A DNA stretch of 64,000 nt, from positions 6,436,001 through 6,500,000 of the forward strand of contig NZ_JAUSZN010000001.1 in NCBI RefSeq assembly GCF_030817595.1, written 5' to 3'. The notes under the pieces were generated by a model. That model worked only from the letters and a program-made list of their open reading frames with translations. It had not been told where the DNA came from and did not search any database. This DNA is from Neobacillus niacini. Lineage in GTDB: Bacteria; Bacillota; Bacilli; Bacillales; Cytobacillaceae. The translations under genes were made by a program, and so were the position numbers. Shown here piece after piece: positions 34,061 to 42,659 of this stretch. Each line of letters begins with the position of its first letter. Within the stretch, counting starts at the first letter, position 1.

Positions 34061-35080
34061 ATGAAAGCTGTTCGTATTCCAAAACCAATGGAGATTGTTA
34101 TAGAAGAAGTTGAAAGACCCGTCATTAGTAGTCCGAATGAAGTACTTGTAAAAATAAAGCGAGTAGGAATCTGTGGGTCGGACATGCATATTTACCATGG
34201 AACCAATCCGCTTGCCACCTATCCGCGAGTAGTTGGGCATGAAGTTGCTGGAGAAGTTGTGACTGTTGGTGAAGCGGTAACCACTCTAAAATCAGGTGAT
34301 CATGTTGTCATAGAGCCGATTCGTTATTGTGGGAAGTGCTATGCATGTCGTAAAGGACGTCCGAATGTGTGTAACGAACTTTCTGTTTTTGGCGTTCATG
34401 AGGATGGAGGAATGCGTGAATATATTGTCCTTCCTGAAAATCAACTTCATGCGGTTGATTCATCACTGGACTGGGATGAAATTGTTTTAGCTGAGCCATA
34501 TACAATCGGTGCTCAAGCTGTATGGCGCGGTAATGTGGAAGAAGGGGATACTGTCTTCATTCAGGGTTCTGGACCGATTGGCATTTGTGTCTTGAAAATG
34601 GCGAAGCTTGCAGGAGCAACAGTCATTATGTCTGATTTAAAAGAAGAGCGACTTGCTTTTGCAAAGGATAATGGCGCTGACCTTGTAATTAATGCCGGAA
34701 GCGAATCCATTGAAGAGAAAATAATGGAGTTTACAATGGGAGAAGGTGCCAATGTTGTCATTGATGCCGTATGTTTACCATCTACATTTGAGTTGAGTTT
34801 GAACGTCGCATCCGTTGCCGGTACCGTAGTTGTTCTTGGCTTTGATGAGCGACCGTCGCATATTCCACAATTACCAATTACAAAAAAGGAATTGACGATT
34901 GTTGGATCACGCCTTCAAACCTATCAATTTAAGAAAGTTGTTTCGTTATTAAATGAAAACAAACTAAAAGAAAATGGCTTGGTCACTCATAGATTTTCTT
35001 CAACTGATGTAAAAGAAGCTCTTACTTTTGTAGAGAAAAATCCTGACATTGTAAGAAAAGCGCTTATCGTTTTTGAGTAG
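34061..35080 (+). CDS. yjmD: Zinc-binding alcohol dehydrogenase (YjmD-like)
   Basis: 339-aa medium-chain dehydrogenase. Catalytic zinc ligands are in [12 protein letters not shown] and GHEVAGEV, the structural zinc Cys set in [15 protein letters not shown], and the NAD motif is [13 protein letters not shown]. It lies directly before uxuA and a UxuB-like SDR, the same order as B. subtilis yjmD-uxuA-yjmF of the exu locus. It probably oxidises or reduces a hexonate; L-galactonate or altronate-type substrates are possible. ATG follows GGAGTG. Confidence 0.9.
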   Translation: MKAVRIPKPMEIVIEEVERPVISSPNEVLVKIKRVGICGSDMHIYHGTNPLATYPRVVGHEVAGEVVTVGEAVTTLKSGDHVVIEPIRYCGKCYACRKGRPNVCNELSVFGVHEDGGMREYIVLPENQLHAVDSSLDWDEIVLAEPYTIGAQAVWRGNVEEGDTVFIQGSGPIGICVLKMAKLAGATVIMSDLKEERLAFAKDNGADLVINAGSESIEEKIMEFTMGEGANVVIDAVCLPSTFELSLNVASVAGTVVVLGFDERPSHIPQLPITKKELTIVGSRLQTYQFKKVVSLLNENKLKENGLVTHRFSSTDVKEALTFVEKNPDIVRKALIVFE

Positions 35081-35120
35081 ATTTTAAAAGAGTTAATTAA
35101 AAAAAGTAGGTGTCCTTTTT

Positions 35121-36197
35121 ATGAATATGACATTTCGTTGGTATGGCAGGGATAATGATACAGTGTCACTTGAACAAATAAAACAAATTCCAAATGTGAA
35201 GGGGATTGTCTGGGCGCTGCATAAAAAACAGGTAGGTGAAGTTTGGACGATTGATGAAATTCGAGAAGAAGTCGACTATATCCAATCATTTGGTTTTCAT
35301 GCTGATGTAGTTGAGAGTGTAAATATCCATGAATCGATCAAGATTGGTAATCAAGAACGAGATTATTATATTGAAAATTACAAACAAACCATTCGAAATT
35401 TAAGTGAGTTTAACGTAAAAGTGATTTGTTATAATTTTATGCCTGTTTTTGACTGGATTCGTACAGATTTATTTCACCCGCTGCCAGATGGTTCAACGGC
35501 ACTATTTTATGAGAAAGCAAAACTTGATTCTCTTGGACCGAACGAGTTAATCGAAACCTTTGCGAGTGCTTCTTCGAAGATGACGTTAGCTGGGTGGGAA
35601 CCTGAAAAATTAGCAGCAACTCAAGAATTGTTTGAGGCGTATAAAGAGATTAATGAGGAAAAACTCTGGGACAACCTGCGTTATTTCTTATCAGAAATTC
35701 TTCCTGTATGTGAAGAGTGTGACATCAAAATGGCAATCCATCCCGATGATCCGCCTTGGAGTTTATTTGGGCTCCCGCGCATTATGACAGGGGAAGAAAG
35801 TTTGAAAAAATTACTATCCATTTCTAATTCTAGTGCAAACGGAATTACCTTTTGCACAGGTTCCTTAGGTTCAAACTCGAAAAATGATATGGTGGCTCTT
35901 GCTAAGAAGTACGCTAAGTATAGTCCATTTTCTCACCTTCGAAATGTAAAAATATTTGATAATGGTGATTTTATTGAAACGTCTCACCTTACTGCAGATG
36001 GATCGATTGACCTTGCAGGAGTGGTCAAAGAGCTTGCTGAGCAAGATTACGAAGGGTATGTAAGACCTGACCATGGCCGGCATATATGGGAAGAAGATTG
36101 CCGTCCGGGCTATGGATTGTACGATCGGGCACTTGGAATTATGTATTTGAACGGTCTATGGGATGCCTATATGAAAATGAGAAAGGAGAACGTGTAA
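35121..36197 (+). CDS. uxuA: Mannonate dehydratase
   Basis: 358 aa, matching UxuA length (359 in B. subtilis). It dehydrates D-mannonate to 2-keto-3-deoxygluconate. Family features: MTFRWYGRDNDTVSL, IPNVKGIVWALH, the metal-site His in MAIHPDDPPWSLFGLPRI, FCTGSLG, and the C-terminal YVRPDHGRHIWEE. Mn2+/Fe2+-dependent TIM-barrel enzyme. Its stop is followed immediately by the ATG of the SDR gene, so the two are coupled. Confidence 0.95.
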   Translation: MNMTFRWYGRDNDTVSLEQIKQIPNVKGIVWALHKKQVGEVWTIDEIREEVDYIQSFGFHADVVESVNIHESIKIGNQERDYYIENYKQTIRNLSEFNVKVICYNFMPVFDWIRTDLFHPLPDGSTALFYEKAKLDSLGPNELIETFASASSKMTLAGWEPEKLAATQELFEAYKEINEEKLWDNLRYFLSEILPVCEECDIKMAIHPDDPPWSLFGLPRIMTGEESLKKLLSISNSSANGITFCTGSLGSNSKNDMVALAKKYAKYSPFSHLRNVKIFDNGDFIETSHLTADGSIDLAGVVKELAEQDYEGYVRPDHGRHIWEEDCRPGYGLYDRALGIMYLNGLWDAYMKMRKENV

Positions 36198-37034
36198 ATG
36201 ATACCTATACATAATCAGTTAAATGGAAGAGTGGCTGTTGTCACTGGTGGAAGTGGTGTTTTATGTTCAGAAATGTGCCGTGAACTTTCAAGGCACGGAG
36301 TAAAAGTTGCCATCTTAAATCGTACAGTTGAAAAAGGGGAAGCGGTCGCGGAAGAAATCCGCTCAAATGGCGGGATTGCCATTGCGTTAGCAGCGAATGT
36401 CCTTGATCGAACTTCATTAGAAAAGGCAAGAGATGAAATCATTGAACAATTTGGCAAGATTGATATTTTAATAAATGGTGCCGGTGGAAACCATCCTGAC
36501 GCCATTACTGCAAATGAAACCTATGGCGAAGAAGTGGAAGGCAAGACCTTTTTTGATCTTGATGAAGCAGGTTTTTCACAGGTTTTTGCGAGTAATTTTA
36601 CGGGGACATTTCTAGCAAGCCAAGTGTTTGGGGAAGCACTTTTGGAACAAGATGCCCCATCGATTATCAATATCTCCTCTATGAGTTCGTATTCGCCGAT
36701 GACAAAGGTACCTGCTTATAGTGCAGCCAAAAGTGCCATCAACAATTTCACGATGTGGATGGCTGTCCATTTTGCAGAAACGGGCTTACGTGTGAATAGT
36801 ATTTCACCAGGATTTTTCTTAACAAAGCAAAATCGTAATCTATTATTAAATGAAGATGGATCACTTACATCACGATCAAACAAAATTATTACACATACTC
36901 CGATGAAACGATTTGGAACACCTGAAGATCTTCTTGGAACATTGCTCTGGCTTGTTGATGAGTCATGTTCAGGGTTTGTAACAGGGATTACCGTTCCTGT
37001 TGATGGCGGGTTTATGGCCTATTCTGGGGTATAG
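36198..37034 (+). CDS. uxuB: SDR family D-mannonate oxidoreductase (UxuB/YjmF-like)
   Basis: 278-aa short-chain dehydrogenase. NAD motif GGSGVLCSEMC, NGAGGNH, active-site Ser in NISSMSSYSPM and YxxxK in VPAYSAAKSAI. The C-terminal DGGFMAYSGV matches YjmF-type fructuronate reductases, which reduce fructuronate to mannonate, the UxuA substrate. It is translationally coupled to uxuA (adjacent stop and start). Product direction is inferred from the B. subtilis order. Confidence 0.92.
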   Translation: MIPIHNQLNGRVAVVTGGSGVLCSEMCRELSRHGVKVAILNRTVEKGEAVAEEIRSNGGIAIALAANVLDRTSLEKARDEIIEQFGKIDILINGAGGNHPDAITANETYGEEVEGKTFFDLDEAGFSQVFASNFTGTFLASQVFGEALLEQDAPSIINISSMSSYSPMTKVPAYSAAKSAINNFTMWMAVHFAETGLRVNSISPGFFLTKQNRNLLLNEDGSLTSRSNKIITHTPMKRFGTPEDLLGTLLWLVDESCSGFVTGITVPVDGGFMAYSGV

Positions 37035-37049
37035 GTTATTGAAATATTG

Positions 37050-37075
37050 GAATATAGGGGTCAACCCCTATATTC
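37050..37075. repeat. Perfect palindrome with GGGGTCAACCCC core
   Basis: GAATATAGGGGT-CA-ACCCCTATATTC, 12-base arms. No T-run follows, so it may be a REP-type hairpin rather than a terminator. A related GGGGTCAGACCCC hairpin follows the last TRAP gene (40098-40110). Confidence 0.7.
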
Positions 37076-37173
37076 TGCTCCCACTGAAGAAGACAGAAAA
37101 ATTAAAAAATCTGTTTTTAATTTGATGGATATGACAGCGCTTTAAACAGAGTTATGCGATGGGGGGAATAAGG

Positions 37174-38187
37174 ATGAAAAAGAAATTCGTACAGGGTTTA
37201 TTAGGGGTTGTACTTTTGACAGGAATGGCTGCGCTCTCGGGTTGTAGTTCGAATGCTGTGGCAGGAAAAAGTACTTTAGTGAAAGTGGGGACGCCGTTTG
37301 CACCTACACATCCGGTGAATGTGGCATTGTTAGAGGTATTTGAACCAGAAATTGAAAAGGCGACAAATGGAAAATTTAATGTGGAAATCTATCATTCTGG
37401 TCAAATAGGTGGAGAAAAGCAATTATATGATTTTACTCGCAGTGGTATCGTTGAAGCTACAGCGGTTGGTACGGTTATGTGGAGTGAAGTTCCAATGATG
37501 TCGACTCCGGACTTTCCATTTATTTTTAGAGATGTTGAGCATGCAAGGAAAGTATATCAAGGAGAAGTCGGAGAGTATATTGCAGAGAATCTTGAATCAC
37601 AGGAGCCTCTTCAATTTTTATCTTGGCATCCAAATGGTGCACGTGTTTTTAGTTCTAGCAAACCGATCAACTCTGTAGAAGATTTTAAAGGACTTAAATT
37701 AAGAATGCCAAATAACCCGATTCACGTTCAGGTTGCACAGTCTCTCGGAGCAAATGCTCAAATTATGGATTTGGGGGAAGTGTTTACTGCATTAGAACAA
37801 AACGTGGTCGATGGTCAGGACAACCCAATTTCCACGGTTAGACAAGAAGGCTGGTATAACGTTCAGGATTATATTTATGAGTCAAACCATATGGTATCCT
37901 CGATTGAATTGTTGATGTCCAATGAGTTTTGGGAAACGTTGACGGAGGAAGAAAAAGAAATTTTCCAAGAGGTTGCGAATACAACGTCTGATAAAAGCTG
38001 GGATTTATATCAAGAAAGTCTTGAAGCGGATCGAAAGTTCCTGGAGGAATCAGGCTTAACCTATGTGGTTCCAACTGAAGAGGACAGAGAGAAATTGGTG
38101 AAGGCGATGGAGCCAGTGTATGAAGTGCTCTATGAAAAATATGATTGGGCAAAAGATTTGATTAAACAAATTCAGGCTGTTAAGTAG
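37174..38187 (+). CDS. TRAP transporter substrate-binding protein DctP
   Basis: 337-aa solute-binding lipoprotein of a TRAP transporter. The lipobox is LSGCSS, and the mature part shows VGTPFAPTHPVNVALLE, KFNVEIYHSGQIGGEKQ, and the conserved Arg and Asn in LKLRMPNNP and FTALEQNVVDGQDNP. It binds the uronate or hexonate delivered to DctQM; context suggests glucuronate, galacturonate or their acids. The ATG at 37174 follows GGGGGGAATAAGG. It begins the dctPQM operon. Confidence 0.92.
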   Translation: MKKKFVQGLLGVVLLTGMAALSGCSSNAVAGKSTLVKVGTPFAPTHPVNVALLEVFEPEIEKATNGKFNVEIYHSGQIGGEKQLYDFTRSGIVEATAVGTVMWSEVPMMSTPDFPFIFRDVEHARKVYQGEVGEYIAENLESQEPLQFLSWHPNGARVFSSSKPINSVEDFKGLKLRMPNNPIHVQVAQSLGANAQIMDLGEVFTALEQNVVDGQDNPISTVRQEGWYNVQDYIYESNHMVSSIELLMSNEFWETLTEEEKEIFQEVANTTSDKSWDLYQESLEADRKFLEESGLTYVVPTEEDREKLVKAMEPVYEVLYEKYDWAKDLIKQIQAVK

Positions 38188-38221
38188 GAGAATTGGTTTT
38201 CGAACAAGGGGGGGAAGGATT

Positions 38222-38791
38222 ATGTCCAATTTTTTGGATAAGCTTTTCAAAAATGTAGATTATTTATTGGGTATCATGATGGCTTTGATGGTTGGATTCG
38301 TTTTTCTAAATGTCGTTCTACGTGCTGGATTTAATTCAGGGCTCGTGTGGTCAGAAGAACTTGCTCGTTATTTGTTTGTGTTTATTACCTTTATCGGTGC
38401 CATTGGAGCGATGCGGTCGAATTCTCATTTAGGAATGGATGTTGTTGTCCGCCGCCTGCCGCATAAAGGAAAGATTGTTGCCTATTTCCTAAATCAAACG
38501 TTGATTCTCGTTGTTATGGGTATGCTTGTTCAAGGAACTTTTAAGATGGTCGTTCAGAGTGTCGAAGCTAGAGCGGCTGCAACGGGAATTCCAATATCCG
38601 TTCTTTATAGCATTATGATTCTGACTGCTGTTTGTATTGGAGTTAATTGTATTACAAACATCGTTAAGGTGATAAAAGATCCAAATAAAATTGATGGACT
38701 TGTCACTATGCATGAATCGGAAGAGGATGATATTGTTGAACAGGTTAACAGTGACAATAACACCAATTCTGCAAAAAAATTGAGCATCTAA
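38222..38791 (+). CDS. TRAP transporter small permease DctQ
   Basis: 189-aa small TRAP permease with four membrane helices. The conserved LVWSEELARYLFVFITFIGAIGAMRSNSHLGMDV motif is typical of DctQ. The C-terminal 40 residues are charged and Asn/Ser-rich. It pairs with DctM and DctP, and its start follows GGGGGGAAGG. The gene ends 13 bases before dctM. Confidence 0.93.
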   Translation: MSNFLDKLFKNVDYLLGIMMALMVGFVFLNVVLRAGFNSGLVWSEELARYLFVFITFIGAIGAMRSNSHLGMDVVVRRLPHKGKIVAYFLNQTLILVVMGMLVQGTFKMVVQSVEARAAATGIPISVLYSIMILTAVCIGVNCITNIVKVIKDPNKIDGLVTMHESEEDDIVEQVNSDNNTNSAKKLSI

Positions 38792-38804
38792 GGGGGAATA
38801 GGCA

Positions 38805-40088
38805 ATGACAATGGGAGTATTTTTAGCAAGTCTGATTGGTGCAATGGCTTTAGGGATGCCAATTGCCTTTGCACTGCTATTAAGCGGTGTCTTCATGATG
38901 TTTTTCCTAGGGGATTTTGATACGCAGATTATTTCACAAAATTTATTTGTTGGAGCCGATAGCTTTTCCTTAATGGCGATTCCATTCTTTATTTTAGCCG
39001 GTGATTTAATGAACCGCGGCGGACTAACGCTAAGAATTGTTCGTGCAGCCACTGCATTGGTTGGTCATATTCGCGGCGGGTTAGGATATGTTTCTATTTT
39101 AGCCATTTTATTATTTGCTAGTTTAGTAGGATCGGCTGTTGCATCAACGGCGGCATTAGGAGCCATCTTAATCCCAATGATGACACAGGCTGGTTATGAC
39201 CGCGGCCGTTCGACGGCATTGATTGCAAGCGGTAACATTGTGTCTCCAATTATGCCGCCATCTGTTCCAATGATTGTCTTTGGGGTAACAGCGGGAGTTT
39301 CTGTTACCGATCTATTTATTGCAGGAATTGCTCCTGCGATTTATATTGCCATTGCTCTTAGTCTTGTTTGGGCTTGGGTAGCGCGTAAGGACAAGGTAAA
39401 AACACTTCCGCGTGCTAGTTTTAAAGAAATGGCGAAGGCTTGTTTGGATGCGGTTTGGGCGATTTTAATGCCTGTTGGTATCTTAATTGGTCTTAGAGGT
39501 GGAATTTTTACTCCTACAGAGGCCGGTGTGGTTGCTGTTGTATACGCGTTGATCATCGGAATGTTTATCTATCGGGATCTAAAGCCAAAAGATGTCATGG
39601 AGAGCTTAATTAGTTCAGCGAAAACATCAAGTGTTATTATGTTGTTAGCGGCGGCTGCGATGGTGTCTGCATGGTTGATGGCAGTAGGGAATGTTCCACA
39701 AGACATTTCTGAGTTTTTAGCTCCGTTAATTGATCGTCCGCTGCTTCTTTTAATCGTAATTAACATCATTATTATTTTGGTCGGTATGGCCATGGACGTA
39801 AATCCAACCATCTTGATTTTAACACCAGTGTTAATGCCTGTTGTCGAAGCAGCAGGAATCGACCCAGTCTATTTTGGTCTATTGTTTGTATTGAACAATG
39901 TTATTGGACTTCTAACCCCACCAGTTGGAACCGTTCTAAATGTTGCGGTTGGTGCAGGTAAAATAAGTATGGAACGTTTGATTAAGTCCATCACCCCGTT
40001 CTTGATTGTAGAAGTTGTTATCTTATTCTTATTAATCTTTATTCCAGAATTAGTAACCGTTCCAATGGAGTTTTTCTCTGGGGAATAA
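38805..40088 (+). CDS. TRAP transporter large permease DctM
   Basis: 427-aa large permease of the TRAP-T family with about 12-13 helices. It shows GMPIAFALLLSGV, VGADSFSLMAIPFFILAGDLMNRGG, GSAVASTAALGAILIPMM, SGNIVSPIMPPSVPMIVFG and PTILILTPVLMPV, all family signatures. Na+-driven uptake is expected. ATG follows AAGGGGGAA. It is the last gene of the island before the right direct repeat. Confidence 0.94.
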   Translation: MTMGVFLASLIGAMALGMPIAFALLLSGVFMMFFLGDFDTQIISQNLFVGADSFSLMAIPFFILAGDLMNRGGLTLRIVRAATALVGHIRGGLGYVSILAILLFASLVGSAVASTAALGAILIPMMTQAGYDRGRSTALIASGNIVSPIMPPSVPMIVFGVTAGVSVTDLFIAGIAPAIYIAIALSLVWAWVARKDKVKTLPRASFKEMAKACLDAVWAILMPVGILIGLRGGIFTPTEAGVVAVVYALIIGMFIYRDLKPKDVMESLISSAKTSSVIMLLAAAAMVSAWLMAVGNVPQDISEFLAPLIDRPLLLLIVINIIIILVGMAMDVNPTILILTPVLMPVVEAAGIDPVYFGLLFVLNNVIGLLTPPVGTVLNVAVGAGKISMERLIKSITPFLIVEVVILFLLIFIPELVTVPMEFFSGE

Positions 40089-40138
40089 GGCATCATGGGG
40101 TCAGACCCCTAAAAGTGAGAAAGTTAATCACATAGGTG

Positions 40139-40339
40139 AAATCGCCTCTGCAAAAAGAGGCGATTTTTCTTTTATTCCGTTGTGAGCGATACTTCGAATG
40201 GTGCATATACTATTGTAATCAAAATTCACGACTCATCATTGAGAGGATGGAGGATATGAAAAGAAGGAATATACCGAAGTATAAGGTCGGTGATACGGTC
40301 GTGATAACGATGTATGGTACAGTTGGCAAAGTAACAGAT
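40139..40339. repeat. Right direct repeat: intact yozE-yodN junction with yodN start
   Basis: 40139-40174 matches 31876-31911 and 40271-40339 matches 31937-32005. This copy retains the terminator stem (ATCGCCTCT against AGAGGCGAT), the yodN promoter region and the start codon. GAAAGTTAA (40119-40127), just before it, equals the last bases of yozE, so the repeat probably extends to the yozE end. Confidence 0.8.
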
Positions 40340-40957
40340 GTCAAGTTGATTGACGGAAATTATGTATATGAAGTGAATAAAAGTGATGGTCTTTTTGTTG
40401 AATCAGGACTACAGCTTCTTTCAGAATACGAAGGAACTTTGGTGGAACAGGAACAAATTGATATCGAATACAAATTCTTTTTCGGTGATTTAGTACAGGT
40501 CGCTGGATATGGCTCCGATTTGTTTAAAATTGTCGGGTTTCGAACAGAAATTTGGCGCTACAAAGAAGATGCATGGGAAGATGTCATCTACGAACTATCA
40601 AGGATTAGTGATGGGGAATGGCTAGAAGCGGGTGAAGAGGAAATGACACTCGTTGCAGACGCTGAGAGTGCGGATACTTTTATTCAAAAGTTAGGGCTTC
40701 TTTACCTAGTAAATAATGAAGAGAAGCAGCAGGTGGCAATTTCAAAAACACAAAAAAACATCGTGAGAAAAGCAGAACTTGAAGAAATTGAACGAAAAAA
40801 GGAAAAGAAGCAGCTAATCGATAATTTATTAGACATTTTTAATGATTACAAAATTCTATATAACATGTTCAACGACCAGGAGTATTATCAAGTTATGCGA
40901 GTCATTCTAAGAAAATTAAAAAGTGTCGTAAATGACGATGGTAAAAGCCATGTCTAG
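40256..40957 (+). CDS. yodN: YodN-like protein
   Basis: 233 aa. The N-terminal part (KYKVGDTVVITMYGTVGKVTDVK) looks like a small beta-barrel of KOW/SH3 type. A second similar unit follows (FFGDLVQVAGYGSDLFKIVGF), and the C-terminal third is helical and charged. It resembles B. subtilis YodN, of unknown function, from both the sequence and the yodN-yozD-yodL context. ATG at 40256 follows GGATGGAGG. The 5' codons are duplicated at 31937-32005. Confidence 0.75.
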   Translation: MKRRNIPKYKVGDTVVITMYGTVGKVTDVKLIDGNYVYEVNKSDGLFVESGLQLLSEYEGTLVEQEQIDIEYKFFFGDLVQVAGYGSDLFKIVGFRTEIWRYKEDAWEDVIYELSRISDGEWLEAGEEEMTLVADAESADTFIQKLGLLYLVNNEEKQQVAISKTQKNIVRKAELEEIERKKEKKQLIDNLLDIFNDYKILYNMFNDQEYYQVMRVILRKLKSVVNDDGKSHV

Positions 40958-40967
40958 CTTTTACATT

Positions 40968-41135
40968 TTACCAAGTGGAAATGGACACTAGTAAGTAAAT
41001 AACCAAAGGAATCCCACCCCATTTTATTAGAAAAAAAAGACCGTCTAAAATCTTCTCAAAGGCAGTGATGATCAATCCATCCTCCTGATTTACATCTTCC
41101 AAAATAGCTTCAAATTTTGCTTGTAGATTTGACAT
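40968..41135 (-). CDS. Small predicted membrane protein (55 aa)
   Basis: ATG at 41133-41135 follows AGGTGAT at good spacing and reads MSNLQAKFEAILEDVNQEDG, then one membrane helix (LIKWGGIPLVIYLLVSIS) and stop 10 bases past yodN. It is convergent with yodN and divergent from yozD. I know no family; the ribosome site and hydrophobic helix support it as real. Confidence 0.5.
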   Translation of the reverse strand: MSNLQAKFEAILEDVNQEDGLIITAFEKILDGLFFLIKWGGIPLVIYLLVSISTW

Positions 41136-41315
41136 ACGATCACCTCATAATAGTTCTTTTTATTCATCCTATGCTTGTCCTAAGAAAAAAAGACATATTT
41201 ATTCTTTTATTTTGCTCTCTATGTTTAAGCTGTAGAATATTTACCGATTCTTCTAGAAGTAAATAGCATGAATGAGCAGAATTCATCATACATTCTGTAA
41301 AAAGGGGGCGATGCT

Positions 41316-41489
41316 ATGAGAGAAATTGAAGTATTTATTGATACGGAAGAAATTGCTGAATTTTTCTTTCATGAGCTGGTGAAAAGAGGATACGTTCCTA
41401 CGGAAGAAGAATTGGAAGAAATCGCTGATATCACCTTCGAGTATCTCATCGAGAAAAGTATTATCGACGAAGAAGTAGAAGATGAATAG
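41316..41489 (+). CDS. yozD: YozD family protein
   Basis: 57-aa acidic protein reading MREIEVFIDTEEIAEFFFHE, then KRGYVPTEEELEEIADITFEYLIEK. This matches B. subtilis YozD nearly residue for residue from memory. The function is unknown. ATG at 41316 stands behind AAAGGGGG. The neighbours yodN and yodL agree with the B. subtilis cluster. Confidence 0.85.
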   Translation: MREIEVFIDTEEIAEFFFHELVKRGYVPTEEELEEIADITFEYLIEKSIIDEEVEDE

Positions 41490-41660
41490 GTAAAATATCA
41501 CGATAATTTATTCATCTTTATAATAAGAAGTAACGAAAGACGAGCATTTGAATCTGCTCGCTTTTTGTTTGCGAAAATTTTTTCTTATTATTTCTTTGAT
41601 GGGTGAAACTTTCCTATTACTTTCCCGTATTACATACAACGAGGCTAAGGAGGAATGATG

Positions 41661-41837
41661 ATGCTAAAAAAGATTTTAAAGTCAATTCTAGGAAGTAAAT
41701 CTCATCATCAAAAATATTCACATTCAAGTAATGCCTGGAAAAAAATGAACCATCAGAAACATAAACACTTAGGCCATAAACATTACAAAAAGAAGCATAA
41801 AAGTGGCAGTTTCTCTTCGAGCTTTTTTAGCAGTTAG
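41661..41837 (+). CDS. His/Lys/Ser-rich small basic peptide
   Basis: 58 aa: an N-terminal amphipathic LKKILKSILGSK, then a stretch with many His and Lys (SHHQKYSHSS, MNHQKHKHLGHKHYKKKHKS), ending SFSSSFFSS. Such composition is common in spore coat or crust proteins and could bind metal or be a phosphorylation substrate. The kinase gene starts 8 bases after its stop. Three ATG codons in a row (41655-41663) follow AAGGAGG; the last has the best spacing. Confidence 0.6.
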   Translation: MLKKILKSILGSKSHHQKYSHSSNAWKKMNHQKHKHLGHKHYKKKHKSGSFSSSFFSS

Positions 41838-41845
41838 ATACTTAT

Positions 41846-42646
41846 ATGTTTAAAAGAATCATTCTATTTACGGCTAACAAAATAGAAAGCCGATTTCAGC
41901 AAAATGAAATAATAGCACACCGATACAAGGTGATGAACCATCTTGGTGCGGGAAGTTACGGAAACAGTTACTTAGTTTTTGATCTACTGTCACAACAAAA
42001 AAAAGTGTTAAAGGCGTTGCGAATCCATAAAAGAATCACCAGGTCAGGGAGAAATACATTCGAGATTGAAAAAAAGCTGCTTCTTTCAATCAAACACCCT
42101 GGATTTCCAAGATACTATGAGGATGGCACATACAAAAATATCCCATTTTATACAATGGAATATATTGAAGGGAAGAATTTTGAACAGTTAATCTTTCAAG
42201 ATGGCCATAAGTATTCAGAAATAGAGGCATTCAAAATAGCCCATGATGTACTAGAACTCATAAACTATTTACATGAACATCGGCTTATTCACCGAGATAT
42301 AAGGATTCCCAATGTCATTACAAATGGTTCTGAAATTGCACTCATTGATTTAGGGCTCGCAAGCAAATATGATGATCAAGGTATTAATAAACTCAATAAA
42401 ACAAAAAGAAATATACGAAAAGAGATCAATCCGCAGGCAGACTTTTATGGTCTTGGGCATTTTTTACTGTTTTTACTCTACTCTAACTTTTCTTTTCCAG
42501 AAAATAAGAAGGAAAGCAGTTGGGAAGAAGAATTGGAGATATCACATCTTGCGAAGCACATTATAAGCAGGCTTTTGCAAATAGAAGATTGCTATGAAAG
42601 CTGTGAACAAGTAAAGTCTGATATGAAAATATTAATTGGGAAATAA
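41846..42646 (+). CDS. Hanks-type serine/threonine protein kinase-like protein
   Basis: 266 aa, a single kinase domain without membrane or PASTA segments. The Gly loop is LGAGSYGNSYLVF, the catalytic loop LIHRDIRIPNVI (HRD then Arg where Lys is usual, Asn kept), and the metal motif reads IDLGLA (DLG for DFG). The VAIK-type Lys is in KVLKALR. It may be active on the preceding His/Lys-rich peptide or on coat proteins. The start has no strong ribosome site. Operon by spacing with the small gene before and spo0M after (10-base overlap of frames). Confidence 0.8.
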   Translation: MFKRIILFTANKIESRFQQNEIIAHRYKVMNHLGAGSYGNSYLVFDLLSQQKKVLKALRIHKRITRSGRNTFEIEKKLLLSIKHPGFPRYYEDGTYKNIPFYTMEYIEGKNFEQLIFQDGHKYSEIEAFKIAHDVLELINYLHEHRLIHRDIRIPNVITNGSEIALIDLGLASKYDDQGINKLNKTKRNIRKEINPQADFYGLGHFLLFLLYSNFSFPENKKESSWEEELEISHLAKHIISRLLQIEDCYESCEQVKSDMKILIGK

Positions 42647-42659
42647 GGAGGAAATTAGG

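Noticed and set aside
38489..39052. 187-aa minus-strand frame
   Set aside because: Antisense to dctQ/dctM; composition and lack of ribosome site mark it as a shadow frame.
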